NCBI RefSeq assembly: GCF_014647515.1
Contig: NZ_BMPI01000009.1
Location: forward strand, 62,001 to 126,000
Direction of reading: 5' to 3'
Length of the DNA: 64,000 nt
Source: Dactylosporangium sucinum
GTDB lineage: Bacteria > Actinomycetota > Actinomycetes > Mycobacteriales > Micromonosporaceae
Numbering within the stretch: the first letter of the stretch is position 1; each line of letters begins with the position of its first letter. The position numbers and the translations under genes were made by a program. Positions 39,482 through 50,609 of the stretch are shown here, one piece after another. Below the pieces are notes generated by a model, which was given only the letters and a program-made list of their open reading frames with translations, was not told the DNA's origin and did no database searches.

Positions 39482-40486
39482 TCAGGCGCTGCCGGCCGCC
39501 TCCGCGCGGCCCTCGGCGCGGGCCCGGGCGAGCAGCCGCTCCAAACGGGCCCGGCGGCGGCGCAGCCACGTGCGGGCCGCCAACGCCGGCAGTACCAGAG
39601 CGAGCACCAGCAGCAGCTGCGGGATCGGCAGCGCCCAGCCGGTCACCGTCACCTCCGCCGGAGCGGCGGCCGTGGCGCCGTCGGCGGACGCGGAGACCGT
39701 CACCGTCGTGCTGATGCGGCCCAGCGGCCACCGCCCGGTGAGGCGGGTCGAGAACTCGCGGGTGCCGCCCGGGAACACCTCGCGGACCCGGGCGCTGCTC
39801 GGGTCGGTCCAGGTGCGCCTGCCGAACAGGTGGGCGGTGGTGACGCGCGTGTCGGCGGCGGCCCGGACGTTGCCGGGGTTGCTCACCGTGTACCGCACGT
39901 CGAGCGCCCCGGCCGCGAACGGGTTCCACGAGCGGTGGTGGGTCGCGCGGACGTCGGCGACGGTGAGCCGGGCGTCGAGGGCGCCGGTGACGCGAAGGTT
40001 GATCCGCACGCCGACCCGGTTCTGGACGCGGACCTGGCCGGCCGCGGTGTCGAGCGACGCGGTGACGCCCGCCGGGTGGTCGCCCGGCGTCGCGTTCGCG
40101 GGCACGGCGATCACGACCGGGATGACGGCGGTGGCGCCGCCGGCCACGGTGACGGTGTCGGGCACGGTGATCCAGGAGCCGCCGTCGGTCGGGGTGACGT
40201 CGGCGGCGCGCATGTCGAAGAGCCCGCCCGCGGTGAGGTAGCCGTCGTTGGCGTCGACGGTGAAGGCGACCGGGCGGGCCGAGTGGTTGGTCACCGCGAC
40301 GTGCTCGGTGACCTTCGCGCCGCCCGCGAGGGCGAGGTCGATGACCCGCCGGGAGTCGGGCCCGGCGGCGGTCGCCGGGACGACGGACCAGGTCACGTCC
40401 CCCTTCGCGGGCTCGGCGCGGGCCGCCTGGGCCGGGGCGCCCAGCACGGCGACCAGGACCGCGAGTACAAGCCGGATCTTGCGCAT
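39482..40486 (-). CDS. DUF916-like exported protein with C-terminal membrane anchor
   Basis: A 334-residue exported protein. RKIRLVLAVLVAVLGAPAQA is a signal peptide. The first domain (VTWSVVPATAAGPDSRR, EHVAVTNHSARPVAFTVDAN, DGYLTAGGLFDM) matches the DUF916/WxL peptidoglycan-binding architecture, followed by a second Ig-like domain and a membrane helix (PIPQLLLVLALVLPALAA) with a basic cytoplasmic tail. In Firmicutes such proteins partner WxL surface proteins. Here the gene upstream on the same strand encodes a WxL-like secreted protein, 61 bases away, so the pair probably forms a surface complex near the arabinan enzymes. Confidence 0.75.
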   Translation of the reverse strand: MRKIRLVLAVLVAVLGAPAQAARAEPAKGDVTWSVVPATAAGPDSRRVIDLALAGGAKVTEHVAVTNHSARPVAFTVDANDGYLTAGGLFDMRAADVTPTDGGSWITVPDTVTVAGGATAVIPVVIAVPANATPGDHPAGVTASLDTAAGQVRVQNRVGVRINLRVTGALDARLTVADVRATHHRSWNPFAAGALDVRYTVSNPGNVRAAADTRVTTAHLFGRRTWTDPSSARVREVFPGGTREFSTRLTGRWPLGRISTTVTVSASADGATAAAPAEVTVTGWALPIPQLLLVLALVLPALAARTWLRRRRARLERLLARARAEGRAEAAGSA

Positions 40487-40547
40487 CGGGGCTCCCCAAC
40501 AGGAAAGCCCGGGGCGCGGCGACGTGCCGCGCCCCGGGTACAGCGGG

Positions 40548-41177
40548 TCAGGACTGGTCGAACAGGGACAGGGTCAGCGTCGAGTGGTACTCACCGGCGG
40601 GCACGTCGACCGGGGTGCGCAGCACCAGGTCGGCGTTGACGTCCCAGGAGCCCGTCTCGTCGGCCGCGTTCGCGGTCGACACCAGCAGCTCCTGGCCCTG
40701 CAGGCCGACCGTCGGGGCTCCGGTCCCGTCGGAGATGACGCTGGAGACCGGCTCGCCCGGCGACACCGCGCCGGTCGTCGACCCGGTCAGCAGCCGCGGG
40801 CTCCAGCCCAGGTACTGCGGGCCGAACCCGGCCCCGCCGCCCGTCGGCACGAACTGGCTGGCCTGGCCGACCACGGCCCAGAACGAGCCGGCGGGGATCT
40901 CCTCCGGCTTCCGGGTGTCGGTGACGGTGACGGTCGGGGTGACGCCGGTGAACTGCCGGGCCGCCGCGTTCGAGCCGTTCTCGGTGAGGGTGACGCCGTT
41001 GTTGTCGGCGACGGTCATCGTCAGCTGCCCGGGCGTGCTGATCTCGTCGATGACGACGGAGATGTCGACGTCCGGGTCGCCGGGCGCGGCCAGGCCCGGG
41101 GCCGCGGCCGCGACGCCGCCGAGCGCGACGCCGAGGGCCGAGGCGGCCAGTAAGCGGGCGGTGGTCGAGGGGGTCAT
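40548..41177 (-). CDS. Secreted WxL-like surface protein
   Basis: A 209-residue exported protein. The signal peptide (LLAASALGVALGGVAAAAPG) is followed by a beta-rich domain with ISTPGQLTMTVADNNGVTL, TVTDTRKPEEIPAGSFWAVV and YLGWSPRLLTGS. These parts resemble WxL cell-surface domains in their actinobacterial form; the match is moderate. ATG 41177 has AAGGAG eight bases upstream. The DUF916-like gene follows on the same strand, the usual partner. A role in binding polysaccharide or peptidoglycan is inferred from the family and from the flanking arabinan enzymes. Confidence 0.65.
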   Translation of the reverse strand: MTPSTTARLLAASALGVALGGVAAAAPGLAAPGDPDVDISVVIDEISTPGQLTMTVADNNGVTLTENGSNAAARQFTGVTPTVTVTDTRKPEEIPAGSFWAVVGQASQFVPTGGGAGFGPQYLGWSPRLLTGSTTGAVSPGEPVSSVISDGTGAPTVGLQGQELLVSTANAADETGSWDVNADLVLRTPVDVPAGEYHSTLTLSLFDQS

Positions 41178-41200
41178 GCCCGTGCTCCTTCTCGGTCGGT

Positions 41201-41296
41201 TCAGTTGCAGGTGATGGCGGTGTAGGGGGCCGGGGTGGCCGCCGCCACGACGCTGACAACCAGCGCCGCGGCGGCCGCTATGTGGTGCGGTTTCAA
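41201..41296 (-). CDS. 31-residue ORF: signal peptide joined to a domain terminus
   Basis: TTG 41296, six bases after AGGAGAGG, opens 31 codons to TGA 41201. The N-terminus is a plausible signal peptide (IAAAAALVVSVVAAATPAPY). The last residues, YTAITCN, resemble the ends of two nearby glycosidase sequences (YAAISCA and YSATTCP). It may be an internally deleted relic of a third enzyme of that type, or a genuine small secreted peptide. Its only 12-base separation from the GH51 stop suggests cotranscription. Confidence 0.4.
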   Translation of the reverse strand: MKPHHIAAAAALVVSVVAAATPAPYTAITCN

Positions 41297-41308
41297 GTAG
41301 GACCTCTC

Positions 41309-44300
41309 CTAGGCGCAGCTGATGGCGGCGTAGTCGGCGTGGTAGGTGACGGTCTGCCCGTCCCGGGTGCCGGTCACCGTCGCCCGGCCGGCGGGCAGCG
41401 CGGCGGCCCGGGCGTTGAACGACTGGTACGCCTGCTTGCCGGGCGGGACGGCGGGGAAGGTCTTGCTGCCGTACGCGGTGGTGAAGCCGACGGCCGCCGC
41501 GCCGGTGCCGTGGTTCACGGCGGTGACGGCGAGATATGCGGTTCCGCCGATGCACCTCGGCGCGGCGGAGACGGTCAGGCCGACCGGGTCGCTCGCCTGG
41601 TGCAGGCGGATGAAGGTGATCGAGTAGGCGGGGAAGTCGTAGGTGAAGTCGTTCGACGCCCCGGTCCACGACCGTTCGACCGGCACCACGGCGGTCGGCG
41701 CCGCCTTGGTGTTCGTCGCGGTCGGCGGGCCGCTCATCTCGGTGACGGTGGCCTGCGACGCGATCTGCGTGCCGCCGGTGACCTGGACGCGGGTGCGCGC
41801 CGTCGTCGCCGTCGGGTTGACCGCCTTGACCACGATGTCGCCGGTGTCCTCGTCGCGGGTGACGACCTGGTAGAGGACCTGCGGCGCCGGCTGGGTGTAG
41901 GTCAGCTGGAGCGCGCCGTCGAGGTACAGGCTGATCTTCGCGCCCTCGACGACGATCTTCACGTGGTAGGTCTGGCCGGTCACGACCCCGGTGTCCGGGC
42001 CGGCCGCGACCTCGCCGCGCGAGTTGCCGACGGCCCGTTCGAGCGCCTGGCGGGTATTGTTCCAGCCGCCGAGGTTCCACCAGTAGTAGTCGCCGGGCGA
42101 GCCGGCGCCGAAGCCGATCAGGAAGCCCTCCGAGCCGGCGACCTTGCGGGCGTCGAGCTCGAGGGTGTAGTCGGTCCAGTTCCTGGTGTACGCGTCGGGG
42201 ATGACGGACCGGGCGTCGGTCACCGTCGTCGACGACTGCACGTACTGGCCGTTCTGCACGGCCCAGCTGCCGGACTGCGTCGCCCAGGCCGGGGCGGCCG
42301 AGAAGTCGTCCTGGAACAGCACCGTGCCGCCGGTGTTGGCGGCAACCTTCACGTTGTCGTAGGCGGCGCTGGTGTTCCAGGTCGACAGGAACACCCCGCC
42401 GCGCACCACGTTCGCCTGTGCGGCGCCGACCGTGACGGTGCTCGGCACGACCTGGTCACCCTGGTTGACCGAGAACAGCTGCTGCGTGTAGTAGTTCGCC
42501 GAGCCCCACGACTGGCGGTTGTCGAACCAGATCGCGTCCGGCGACCACTGCACGTAGCTCTCGTTGGCCAGCAGCGGCGCGTAGGACGCCAGCTCCACGA
42601 GGTCGCCGTTGCGCTCCAGGCCGGTCATGTACGACGCCTCCGCGAGGGCGTTGGCGAACGTGTTGCCGCGCGAGGCGTACTCGCCGAGGAAGACGTGCGG
42701 CCCGTTGCGGTCGTAGGAGTCGTACCGGTGGTTGTTCGCCAGGAACCACGCCGGGTCGAGGTAGTAGTGCTCGTCGACCATCTCGACGTTCTGCTGGCGG
42801 TTGTAGTTCCACAGCGTGTTGAACCGCGCGCCGCTCGCGGCGGGGCCGGAGTTGGAGATGACGGTGACGTCCGGGTAGGCGGCCTTGACCGCGTCGCGGA
42901 AGGCGGGGAAGTTCGCCTCGAACGTGGTGGTGTTCTCCTCGTTGCCGAGCCCGATGTACCGCAGGTGGAACGGCTCCGGATGGCCGAGCGCCGCCCGCTT
43001 CGCGCCCCACTCCGTGGTGACGGGACCGTTGGCGAACTCGATGAGGTCGACGGTGTCGTCCACCCACCGCTGGATGCGGGCCGCGTCGGTCATCTCCGGG
43101 ATCGTGCTGCCGCAGCCGTTCGCGCCGACCGACAGCACCGGCAGCGGGGTGGCGCCCATGTCCTCGGCGAACTTGAAGTACTCGAGGTACCCGATGCCGT
43201 AGGACTGGTTGTAGCCCCAGAAGTTCCAGTTCGTCGGCCGCTGCTCGACGGCGCCGATCGTCTCCTTCCACTGGAACGTGCGGCGGCGGTCGGCGCCGTT
43301 GCTCTCCAGGTACGTGTTGAACGTGCCGACGTTGGTGACACAGCCGCCGGGGAAGCGCAGGAACTTCGGCTGGAGCGCGGCGATCTTCTCGGCGAGGTCC
43401 TTGCGCAGCACGGACCGGCCGTTGACCGGGCCGACCCAGGTGTCCTGCGGCATGAGCGAGACCATGTCGAGCGCGAGCGTGCCGGCGGCGCCGGCCAGGA
43501 CGGCGAGCCGCCCGGCGGCCGTGGTGCCGGTCGCGGTGAGCGTGGCCGGGTACGCCTTCCAGGTGTTCGAGCCGTCGACGTGGACGGTGCCGGTGGCGAA
43601 CACGCCGGTGCCGGCCGCGTCCTCGACCCGCACGGTGAGGTCCTGCGCGGTGGCCGAGCGGGCCCAGACCGACAGGTCGTAGCGCGCGCCCTGCTGCACG
43701 GCGAAGCCCGTGTTGTAGCCGGTGTTGCGGACTCCGGCTCCGGCGCCGGTGGTGGTCAGCGTCAGGTAGTAGCGGTTGCTGTCGTTGAGCCGGCCGCTGC
43801 CGGTGCCGACGGTCGGCGTGGCGGTCGCGCCGCCGCGGCTGACCGTCTCCCAGGCGGTGAGCCCGGTGAACGAGCTGTTGTCGGAGGCGTTGAACTCGAA
43901 CGAGCGGTTGCGCACGAGCTCGGCGTAGAGGCCGCCGTCGGCGGCGTAGTTGATGTCCTCGTAGAAGATGCCGTAGAGGTCGTCGCTGATGTCGGTGCGC
44001 GGCGCGGCGGTGTCGACGACCAGGTCGTGCTCCGCGACGGTGACGTCGGTGATCGTCAGCTTGGCCGCGTTGGCGCGGTCGCCGAGGACGAGGGCGCCGT
44101 CGGTGGCCCGGCGCACCGCGAAGGCGCCGGCGCCGTTGTGCAGGAGCACCTTGCCGCCGCCGGCGTCGGTGAGCCGCAGCTGGGTCGGCTCGGCGCCGGG
44201 GGCGGCGAGCGCGAGCCGGCCCGCCTGCGCGACGACCGGCCGGTCGCCGGCCTTGAGCGTCACGGGCCTGACCGTGCCGGACGGGGTGCCGGCCGCGGTC

Positions 44301-45127
44301 GCGGTGAGCGTGACCGCGTTCGCCGGGCGGGTGGCGTCGAGGGCCAGGCCGCCGTCCCGCTCCGCCAGGTACGGGTTGGTGAACGTGAACGGCTGCGGCG
44401 GTACCACATCCGCACCCTCGGCGGCGTCCAGCGCGAAGTAGTCGAAGGCGGCCTCGTGGGTGGTGCCGTCGCCCGCGGCAAACGCGTAGACGCCGATCTT
44501 CGTGATCGGGAACGTCACCGTGACGGCGCCCGCGTCGGCCCACTGCTGCTGGGCGTCGTCCCAGTAGCTCGTGGCGACGGTGTTGCCGGTGCGCTGCATC
44601 CGCAGGGTCTCGGCGGACGAGCCCGGCCGGTCGGTGAACTTGTTGGCGGTGAAGGCGGCGGCGGCCTCCACGTCGTTCTCGATCGCGCGGCCCGACGGCG
44701 ACAGGGTCCCGACGTACGTCAGCCCGGACCGCACGTAGTTGTCCATGTCCTGCCAGGCGATGAGGCCCGCGCCCTGGAACGTCTTGGACACCGCGCCCGT
44801 GAGGTGGGTGATCGCGGTGAAGTCGCCGTTCGGCACGTCGACGAGGACGATGTTCTTGGCGCTGTTGACGGTGCGGTACGTGTCGCCGGTCTGCGAGGTC
44901 AGCCGCAGCTGCCCGCCGGTGACGGCGAGCGCCTCCGGCACGGCGTTGACGACGCTCCAGTCCGGGCCGAGGGCGGTGCCGTCGAACGCGTCGACCCACG
45001 CGCCCGCGGGCAGCGGCGGTTCGGCGGCGCCGGCCGGCGACACGCCGACGGCCACGTTGGTCAGGAGCGTCGCCGTGGCGGCGATCGCCAGCGTTCGCAG
45101 GACGCGTACGGATGTGCGGTGTCTCAT
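41309..45127 (-). CDS. Secreted GH51-type alpha-L-arabinofuranosidase, multidomain
   Basis: A 1272-residue exported enzyme. Signal peptide: RTLAIAATATLLTNVAVG with cleavage after AGA. About 45-245 is a lectin-like/DUF1349-type domain. The GH51 catalytic region starts near 375 (ISDDLYGIFYEDINYAADGG, VRNRSFEF), with a carbohydrate-binding insert at about 410-540. The acid/base Glu is in RYIGLGNEENTTTF and the nucleophile Glu in FLGEYASRGNTF. Further domains are a LamG-like module (about 950-1120) and a 70-residue C-terminal domain ending YAAISCA, shared with remnants nearby. It should release arabinose from arabinan or arabinoxylan. ATG 45127 is next to GGAACAGG. A LacI-type operator lies 22 bases upstream. 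Confidence 0.9.
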   Translation of the reverse strand: MRHRTSVRVLRTLAIAATATLLTNVAVGVSPAGAAEPPLPAGAWVDAFDGTALGPDWSVVNAVPEALAVTGGQLRLTSQTGDTYRTVNSAKNIVLVDVPNGDFTAITHLTGAVSKTFQGAGLIAWQDMDNYVRSGLTYVGTLSPSGRAIENDVEAAAAFTANKFTDRPGSSAETLRMQRTGNTVATSYWDDAQQQWADAGAVTVTFPITKIGVYAFAAGDGTTHEAAFDYFALDAAEGADVVPPQPFTFTNPYLAERDGGLALDATRPANAVTLTATAAGTPSGTVRPVTLKAGDRPVVAQAGRLALAAPGAEPTQLRLTDAGGGKVLLHNGAGAFAVRRATDGALVLGDRANAAKLTITDVTVAEHDLVVDTAAPRTDISDDLYGIFYEDINYAADGGLYAELVRNRSFEFNASDNSSFTGLTAWETVSRGGATATPTVGTGSGRLNDSNRYYLTLTTTGAGAGVRNTGYNTGFAVQQGARYDLSVWARSATAQDLTVRVEDAAGTGVFATGTVHVDGSNTWKAYPATLTATGTTAAGRLAVLAGAAGTLALDMVSLMPQDTWVGPVNGRSVLRKDLAEKIAALQPKFLRFPGGCVTNVGTFNTYLESNGADRRRTFQWKETIGAVEQRPTNWNFWGYNQSYGIGYLEYFKFAEDMGATPLPVLSVGANGCGSTIPEMTDAARIQRWVDDTVDLIEFANGPVTTEWGAKRAALGHPEPFHLRYIGLGNEENTTTFEANFPAFRDAVKAAYPDVTVISNSGPAASGARFNTLWNYNRQQNVEMVDEHYYLDPAWFLANNHRYDSYDRNGPHVFLGEYASRGNTFANALAEASYMTGLERNGDLVELASYAPLLANESYVQWSPDAIWFDNRQSWGSANYYTQQLFSVNQGDQVVPSTVTVGAAQANVVRGGVFLSTWNTSAAYDNVKVAANTGGTVLFQDDFSAAPAWATQSGSWAVQNGQYVQSSTTVTDARSVIPDAYTRNWTDYTLELDARKVAGSEGFLIGFGAGSPGDYYWWNLGGWNNTRQALERAVGNSRGEVAAGPDTGVVTGQTYHVKIVVEGAKISLYLDGALQLTYTQPAPQVLYQVVTRDEDTGDIVVKAVNPTATTARTRVQVTGGTQIASQATVTEMSGPPTATNTKAAPTAVVPVERSWTGASNDFTYDFPAYSITFIRLHQASDPVGLTVSAAPRCIGGTAYLAVTAVNHGTGAAAVGFTTAYGSKTFPAVPPGKQAYQSFNARAAALPAGRATVTGTRDGQTVTYHADYAAISCA

Positions 45128-45149
45128 CCTGTTCCAATCCGATCGGCTA

Positions 45150-45163
45150 TGTGAGCGTTCACA
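45150..45163 (-). promoter_or_regulatory. LacI-family operator before the GH51 gene
   Basis: TGTGAGCGTTCACA fits the LacI-type pattern TGTGAnCGnTCACA, with the central CG and perfect 5-bp arms. It lies in the leader 22 bases upstream of the GH51 start, so binding would block transcription. Confidence 0.6.
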
Positions 45164-45220
45164 AGGGCGTGCGATGCCCGGCGCACCGCCCGCGCGGGAC
45201 GGTGCGCCGGTGTCAGCGGG

Positions 45221-46285
45221 TCAGGTCGTGATGCGGAAGGTGGCGTCGGCGCGACCCGTCGCGTCGGTGATCGGGTCGAGCCGGAGCTGGTAGCTGTAGT
45301 GGCGGATGTACCGGTCGGGGAAGTTGTACGACTGGATCCGGTTGACGGCCGTCGTGCTCGGCCAGCGGGCCAGCACGCGGCTCTCCTCGGCGGCGGTGAG
45401 GTTGAGGATCTCGCCGTGGCGCTTCTTCGTGCCGCCCATCGCGTAGCTGCCCGCCGCCGGGATCCGGTAGCTCGCCGGTGGCGTGGCCGGGTTGGTGGTC
45501 AGCACCGGCAGGTAGCCGCGGCCGGACGCGTACTGGTCGAGGTACAACGCCCACTCGCTGCCGGTGTTGAACTTCATCCACATCGGGCCCTCGACCTGGG
45601 AACCGGTCAGCCCGATCCCGGACAGGTTGCCGAGGTTCGTCCACGTCCCGAGGATCGCGTTGCTGCCCTCGACGGTGATCTGCCCGTCGCCGGAGGCGCG
45701 CACGTAGCGGTAGCTCCCGGTCGGCACCTCGATGATCTGCGTGTCGATGATGCCCTGCGTGCCCGCGCGGTCGATGTACAGCTGCGGGGTGGTGATGCTG
45801 CGGAAGTTCGACGTCCGGGCGTAGTAGATGCGGTGCTTCAGGACGCCGTTGAGGGTGGCGTTCGTCGCCCAGTACAGGACGTAGTCGTTCGTGGCCGGAT
45901 TCCAGATCGCCTCCGGGGCCCACGCGTTGCGGCTGCCGTTGTTCTGGGCGGTGCTCCAGTCCTGACCGCAGGAGATGCACAGGTCGGTGGCGATGATCCA
46001 GTACCGGTCGCCGGCGGGCGAGCGGACCAGGGCGGGGTCGCGGACGCCCTTGGTGCCGACGGTGGAGCGCAGCACCAGCCCGCCGTTGTTCAGGTCGGTC
46101 CAGTGCAGGCCGTCCTTGCTGTGGGCGAAGTAGATCTGCTGGGCGGTCGACGACTCGCCGATGAAGTGCGCGAGGAGGTACCCGGTGAACGGGTCGAGCG
46201 CGGCGGCCCGGGTCGCGGTCGCGAGCAGGAGGCAGCACACGGCGGCCACCGTGGCGAGGGCGCGCCGCACGACGTGACGGCTCAC
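45221..46285 (-). CDS. Secreted GH43-like arabinosidase with AbfB-type domain
   Basis: A 354-residue exported protein. The N-terminal segment RRALATVAAVCCLLLATATR is a signal peptide. The five-bladed propeller of GH43 is visible: KGVRDPALVRSPAGDRYWII (candidate base Asp), AWAPEAIWNPATNDYVLYWA, GIIDTQIIEV (Asp) and SQVEGPMWMKF (acid Glu). The C-terminus, SYNFPDRYIRHYSYQLRLDP, is a partial AbfB arabinose-binding module. It probably trims arabinan with its neighbours. GTG 46285 overlaps the upstream GH43 stop as GTGA, so both are translated from one mRNA controlled at 47.7-47.85 kb. Confidence 0.85.
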   Translation of the reverse strand: MSRHVVRRALATVAAVCCLLLATATRAAALDPFTGYLLAHFIGESSTAQQIYFAHSKDGLHWTDLNNGGLVLRSTVGTKGVRDPALVRSPAGDRYWIIATDLCISCGQDWSTAQNNGSRNAWAPEAIWNPATNDYVLYWATNATLNGVLKHRIYYARTSNFRSITTPQLYIDRAGTQGIIDTQIIEVPTGSYRYVRASGDGQITVEGSNAILGTWTNLGNLSGIGLTGSQVEGPMWMKFNTGSEWALYLDQYASGRGYLPVLTTNPATPPASYRIPAAGSYAMGGTKKRHGEILNLTAAEESRVLARWPSTTAVNRIQSYNFPDRYIRHYSYQLRLDPITDATGRADATFRITT

Positions 46286-47658
46286 GAGGTGACCTTGAAC
46301 GTCGCGTCCTGGCGGTCGGTGGCGGTGCTGATCGGGTCGATCCGCAGCACGTAGTTGGAGTGGCGCAGGTACCGGTCGGGGAAGTTGTACGACCGCAACG
46401 ACGACCATGTCGAGTCGGCGAGGCCGGCGACGCGGGTGAAGGTGGCGTCGGCGCGGAACGCGGCGGTGTTGTCGTTCGCGTCGAGGCGGATCTCGTAGTT
46501 GTAATGGCGCAGGTACCGCGTGGGGTAGTTCACCGACTGGAACGACACGCCGGCGCTGTCGGCCAGGCCGGGCACCAGCTTCCACAGCTGGTCCTGGTAG
46601 GGGTCGAACGGGTAGGCGTCGATCCGGCCGACGTTGTCGGCGTGGCGGACGAAGCGGTCGGGGAAGTTCGACGACTTGAGCCGCACCCAGGCCGGCAGGC
46701 CCCAGCGGGACACGAGCGCGTTGTACTCGGCCGACGTGATGCCGGCGATCGAGCCGTGCTTGGCGTTCAGCGGCGGGGTGTAGTCGCGCTGGTTGAGCAC
46801 GCTCCACGCGTTGCCGCCGACGTTGGTGCTGGACCAGGCGTAGTAGTCGTTGTTGACCGGGCTGAACGAGTCGCCCCACAGCCACCAGCCCGTGCCGGCG
46901 TTGTTGCGCACCAGCATCGGCGCCTCCATGGCGCTGCCCTGGCGCAGGCCGGAGGTGTACGTGGTGTAGCTGTTGGCGGCGCCGGTCGACGAGCGCGCGC
47001 CGTAGGTCAGGCCGTTGCTGAGGTTCTTGTAGTAGAGGTAGAACGTGCCGCCGTCCACGACGATGTCGCCGTCGAGGACGCCGGAGCCGGGGCTGAAGTA
47101 CACCTGGCTGGCACTGACGGTGCGGAAGTCCGACGTGTAGTTGACCATGAACACGTCGGCGCCGTTGTTCGCCGAGTACACAATCCCGTACTGTCCGCGC
47201 GCCGCGTCCCAGAACGCGGTCGGCGCCCAGGTGTGGGTGTTGAGCGTGTGCATGCGGATCCGGCGGTACCCCGAGAAGCCGGTGAGGTCGGTCGAGTCCC
47301 AGACGTGCAGGTACTGGTTGTTCTGGCCGAAGTCGGTGCCGTTGAGGTCGGTGGCCAGCACGACGAACGTGCCGTCCTGCTTGCGCAGCACGAACGGGTC
47401 GCGCAGGCCGAGCGTGCCGGCGGTCGGGGTGACGACCGGGTTGTTCTGGTTCAGCGGCGCCCAGTTCAGGCCGTCGGTGCTCACCGCGAGGTGCAGGCCG
47501 TAGTTGGCGCCGGTCATGCTGGGCGACTCGGTGAAGTAGGCGAAGACGTAGGCGCTGTTGGCGGCGGCGGCGACATCGGCGGTGGCGGTGACGCCGATCG
47601 TGGTGGCGGCGGCGGACAGGCCGGTCAGCTGGACGAACGTTCGGCGGCTCAGGTGCAC
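46282..47658 (-). CDS. Tat-exported GH43-like arabinosidase with AbfB domain
   Basis: A 458-residue enzyme. LSRRTFVQLTGLSAAATTIG is a twin-arginine signal. GH43 features are LGLRDPFVLRKQDGTFVVLA, TWAPTAFWDAARGQYGIVYS, SGVLDGDIVVDGGTFYLYYK and SAMEAPMLVRNNAG with the candidate acid Glu. The C-terminal 130 residues form an AbfB (CBM42-like) beta-trefoil with three repeats such as SSNFPDRFVRHADNVGRIDA and SYNFPDRYLRHSNYVLRIDP. GTG 47658 has GAGAGG eight bases upstream. It is the first gene of the arabinosidase operon and has two LacI-type operators upstream. The substrate specificity within GH43 is not settled by sequence. Confidence 0.87.
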   Translation of the reverse strand: MHLSRRTFVQLTGLSAAATTIGVTATADVAAAANSAYVFAYFTESPSMTGANYGLHLAVSTDGLNWAPLNQNNPVVTPTAGTLGLRDPFVLRKQDGTFVVLATDLNGTDFGQNNQYLHVWDSTDLTGFSGYRRIRMHTLNTHTWAPTAFWDAARGQYGIVYSANNGADVFMVNYTSDFRTVSASQVYFSPGSGVLDGDIVVDGGTFYLYYKNLSNGLTYGARSSTGAANSYTTYTSGLRQGSAMEAPMLVRNNAGTGWWLWGDSFSPVNNDYYAWSSTNVGGNAWSVLNQRDYTPPLNAKHGSIAGITSAEYNALVSRWGLPAWVRLKSSNFPDRFVRHADNVGRIDAYPFDPYQDQLWKLVPGLADSAGVSFQSVNYPTRYLRHYNYEIRLDANDNTAAFRADATFTRVAGLADSTWSSLRSYNFPDRYLRHSNYVLRIDPISTATDRQDATFKVTS

Positions 47659-47692
47659 GTTGCGGTCCTCTCTGGGCGCGCCCGCACCGGCC

Positions 47693-47706
47693 TGTTACCG
47701 TTAACA
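47693..47706 (-). promoter_or_regulatory. LacI-family operator in the GH43 operon leader
   Basis: TGTTACCGTTAACA matches TGTTAnCGnTAACA, a LacI-type operator with 5-bp arms. It sits 35 bases upstream of the first GH43 start and about 110 bases downstream of the predicted transcription start. Confidence 0.6.
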
Positions 47707-47824
47707 TTCTTGCGATGCGTGACGGGACCGGCGGGAAGGGCTCGGCGGCGGGGGTGTCGTCGGCAGTGCGTATGGGGGGCGTCGACTCATCGACGGCCGT
47801 ATGGCGGACGGCTCGTTACGAGGG

Positions 47825-47853
47825 AGTGTTAGCGATAACACGGATGGTGTCAA
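47825..47853 (-). promoter_or_regulatory. GH43 operon promoter with embedded LacI operator
   Basis: On the minus strand TTGACA (47848-47853) and AACACT (47825-47830) are 17 bp apart. TGTTAGCGATAACA at 47827-47840, a perfect TGTTAnCGnTAACA dyad, covers the -10 box and part of the spacer. Together with the second copy at 47693 this suggests repression, possibly by looping. No LacI gene lies in the window. Confidence 0.65.
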
Positions 47854-47902
47854 GCCTGTCTTGCTGCCGGAAAGTGTCAGACCTGGCGGATATCGTGACC
47901 CG

Positions 47903-50176
<2,274 letters not shown>

Positions 50177-50198
50177 CCCACGGCCGGTCTCGCCCTCC

Positions 50199-50232
50199 GC
50201 CGCGCACGCCACACGAACCGGGCGTGCGCGGC
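50199..50232 (+). terminator. Hairpin after the UvrA-like gene
   Basis: GCCGCGCACGCC and GGCGTGCGCGGC form a perfect 12-bp stem with a 10-base loop, 22 bases past the stop. Confidence 0.65.
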
Positions 50233-50596
50233 GGCCGGCGGCGCCCGCCCAAGCAGGCAACGGGGGCGGCCGGCCGGCACGGCACGCGCCCGGCTCGCAC
50301 GGCGCGCCCGGCTCGCACGGCCTGGCGGCCAGACACACGCCACGGGCATTCCGCACGCACGATCGTTCGACGCGCTCCGTGCGGAGTGCGCTTGACCGGC
50401 TGGCCGCCACCCGCCTGGGAGGCGATGGGTGTCACTCGTGAGGCATGAATGTCGCGGCAGCGGCACACCCGCACCGGAAGCGCCGCCTCCAGCCGCCCCG
50501 GCCGTCCGGTCAAGCCGCGCTGCTGGGTGTGTGGCCGGCGTGTGAAGGTCGCGGGTGGGTAGCGTGCAGGAGCGCCGCGATCCGGCGCCGCGGCCG
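50233..50596. other. Gene-poor GC-rich stretch
   Basis: About 360 bases with no convincing gene. An open frame from ATG 50445 runs into the following flavoenzyme, but its translation is low-complexity and the family start lies later. Around 50283-50320 a short unit (CGCCCGGCTCGCACGG) is repeated twice. No ribosome site or regulator-like palindrome stood out. Confidence 0.45.
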
Positions 50597-50609
50597 TAGC
50601 TTCGGTAGC

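Noticed and set aside
41282..45154. Plus-strand open frame of about 1290 codons opposite the GH51 gene
   Set aside because: The composition is Val/Gly/Arg-rich noise, whereas the minus strand encodes a recognisable signal peptide and GH51 catalytic motifs.
50445..50609. N-terminal extension of the FAD oxidoreductase from ATG 50445
   Set aside because: The added 55 residues are low-complexity, and the dinucleotide-binding motif starts at the usual position from GTG 50610, which also has a -10 box at the right distance.
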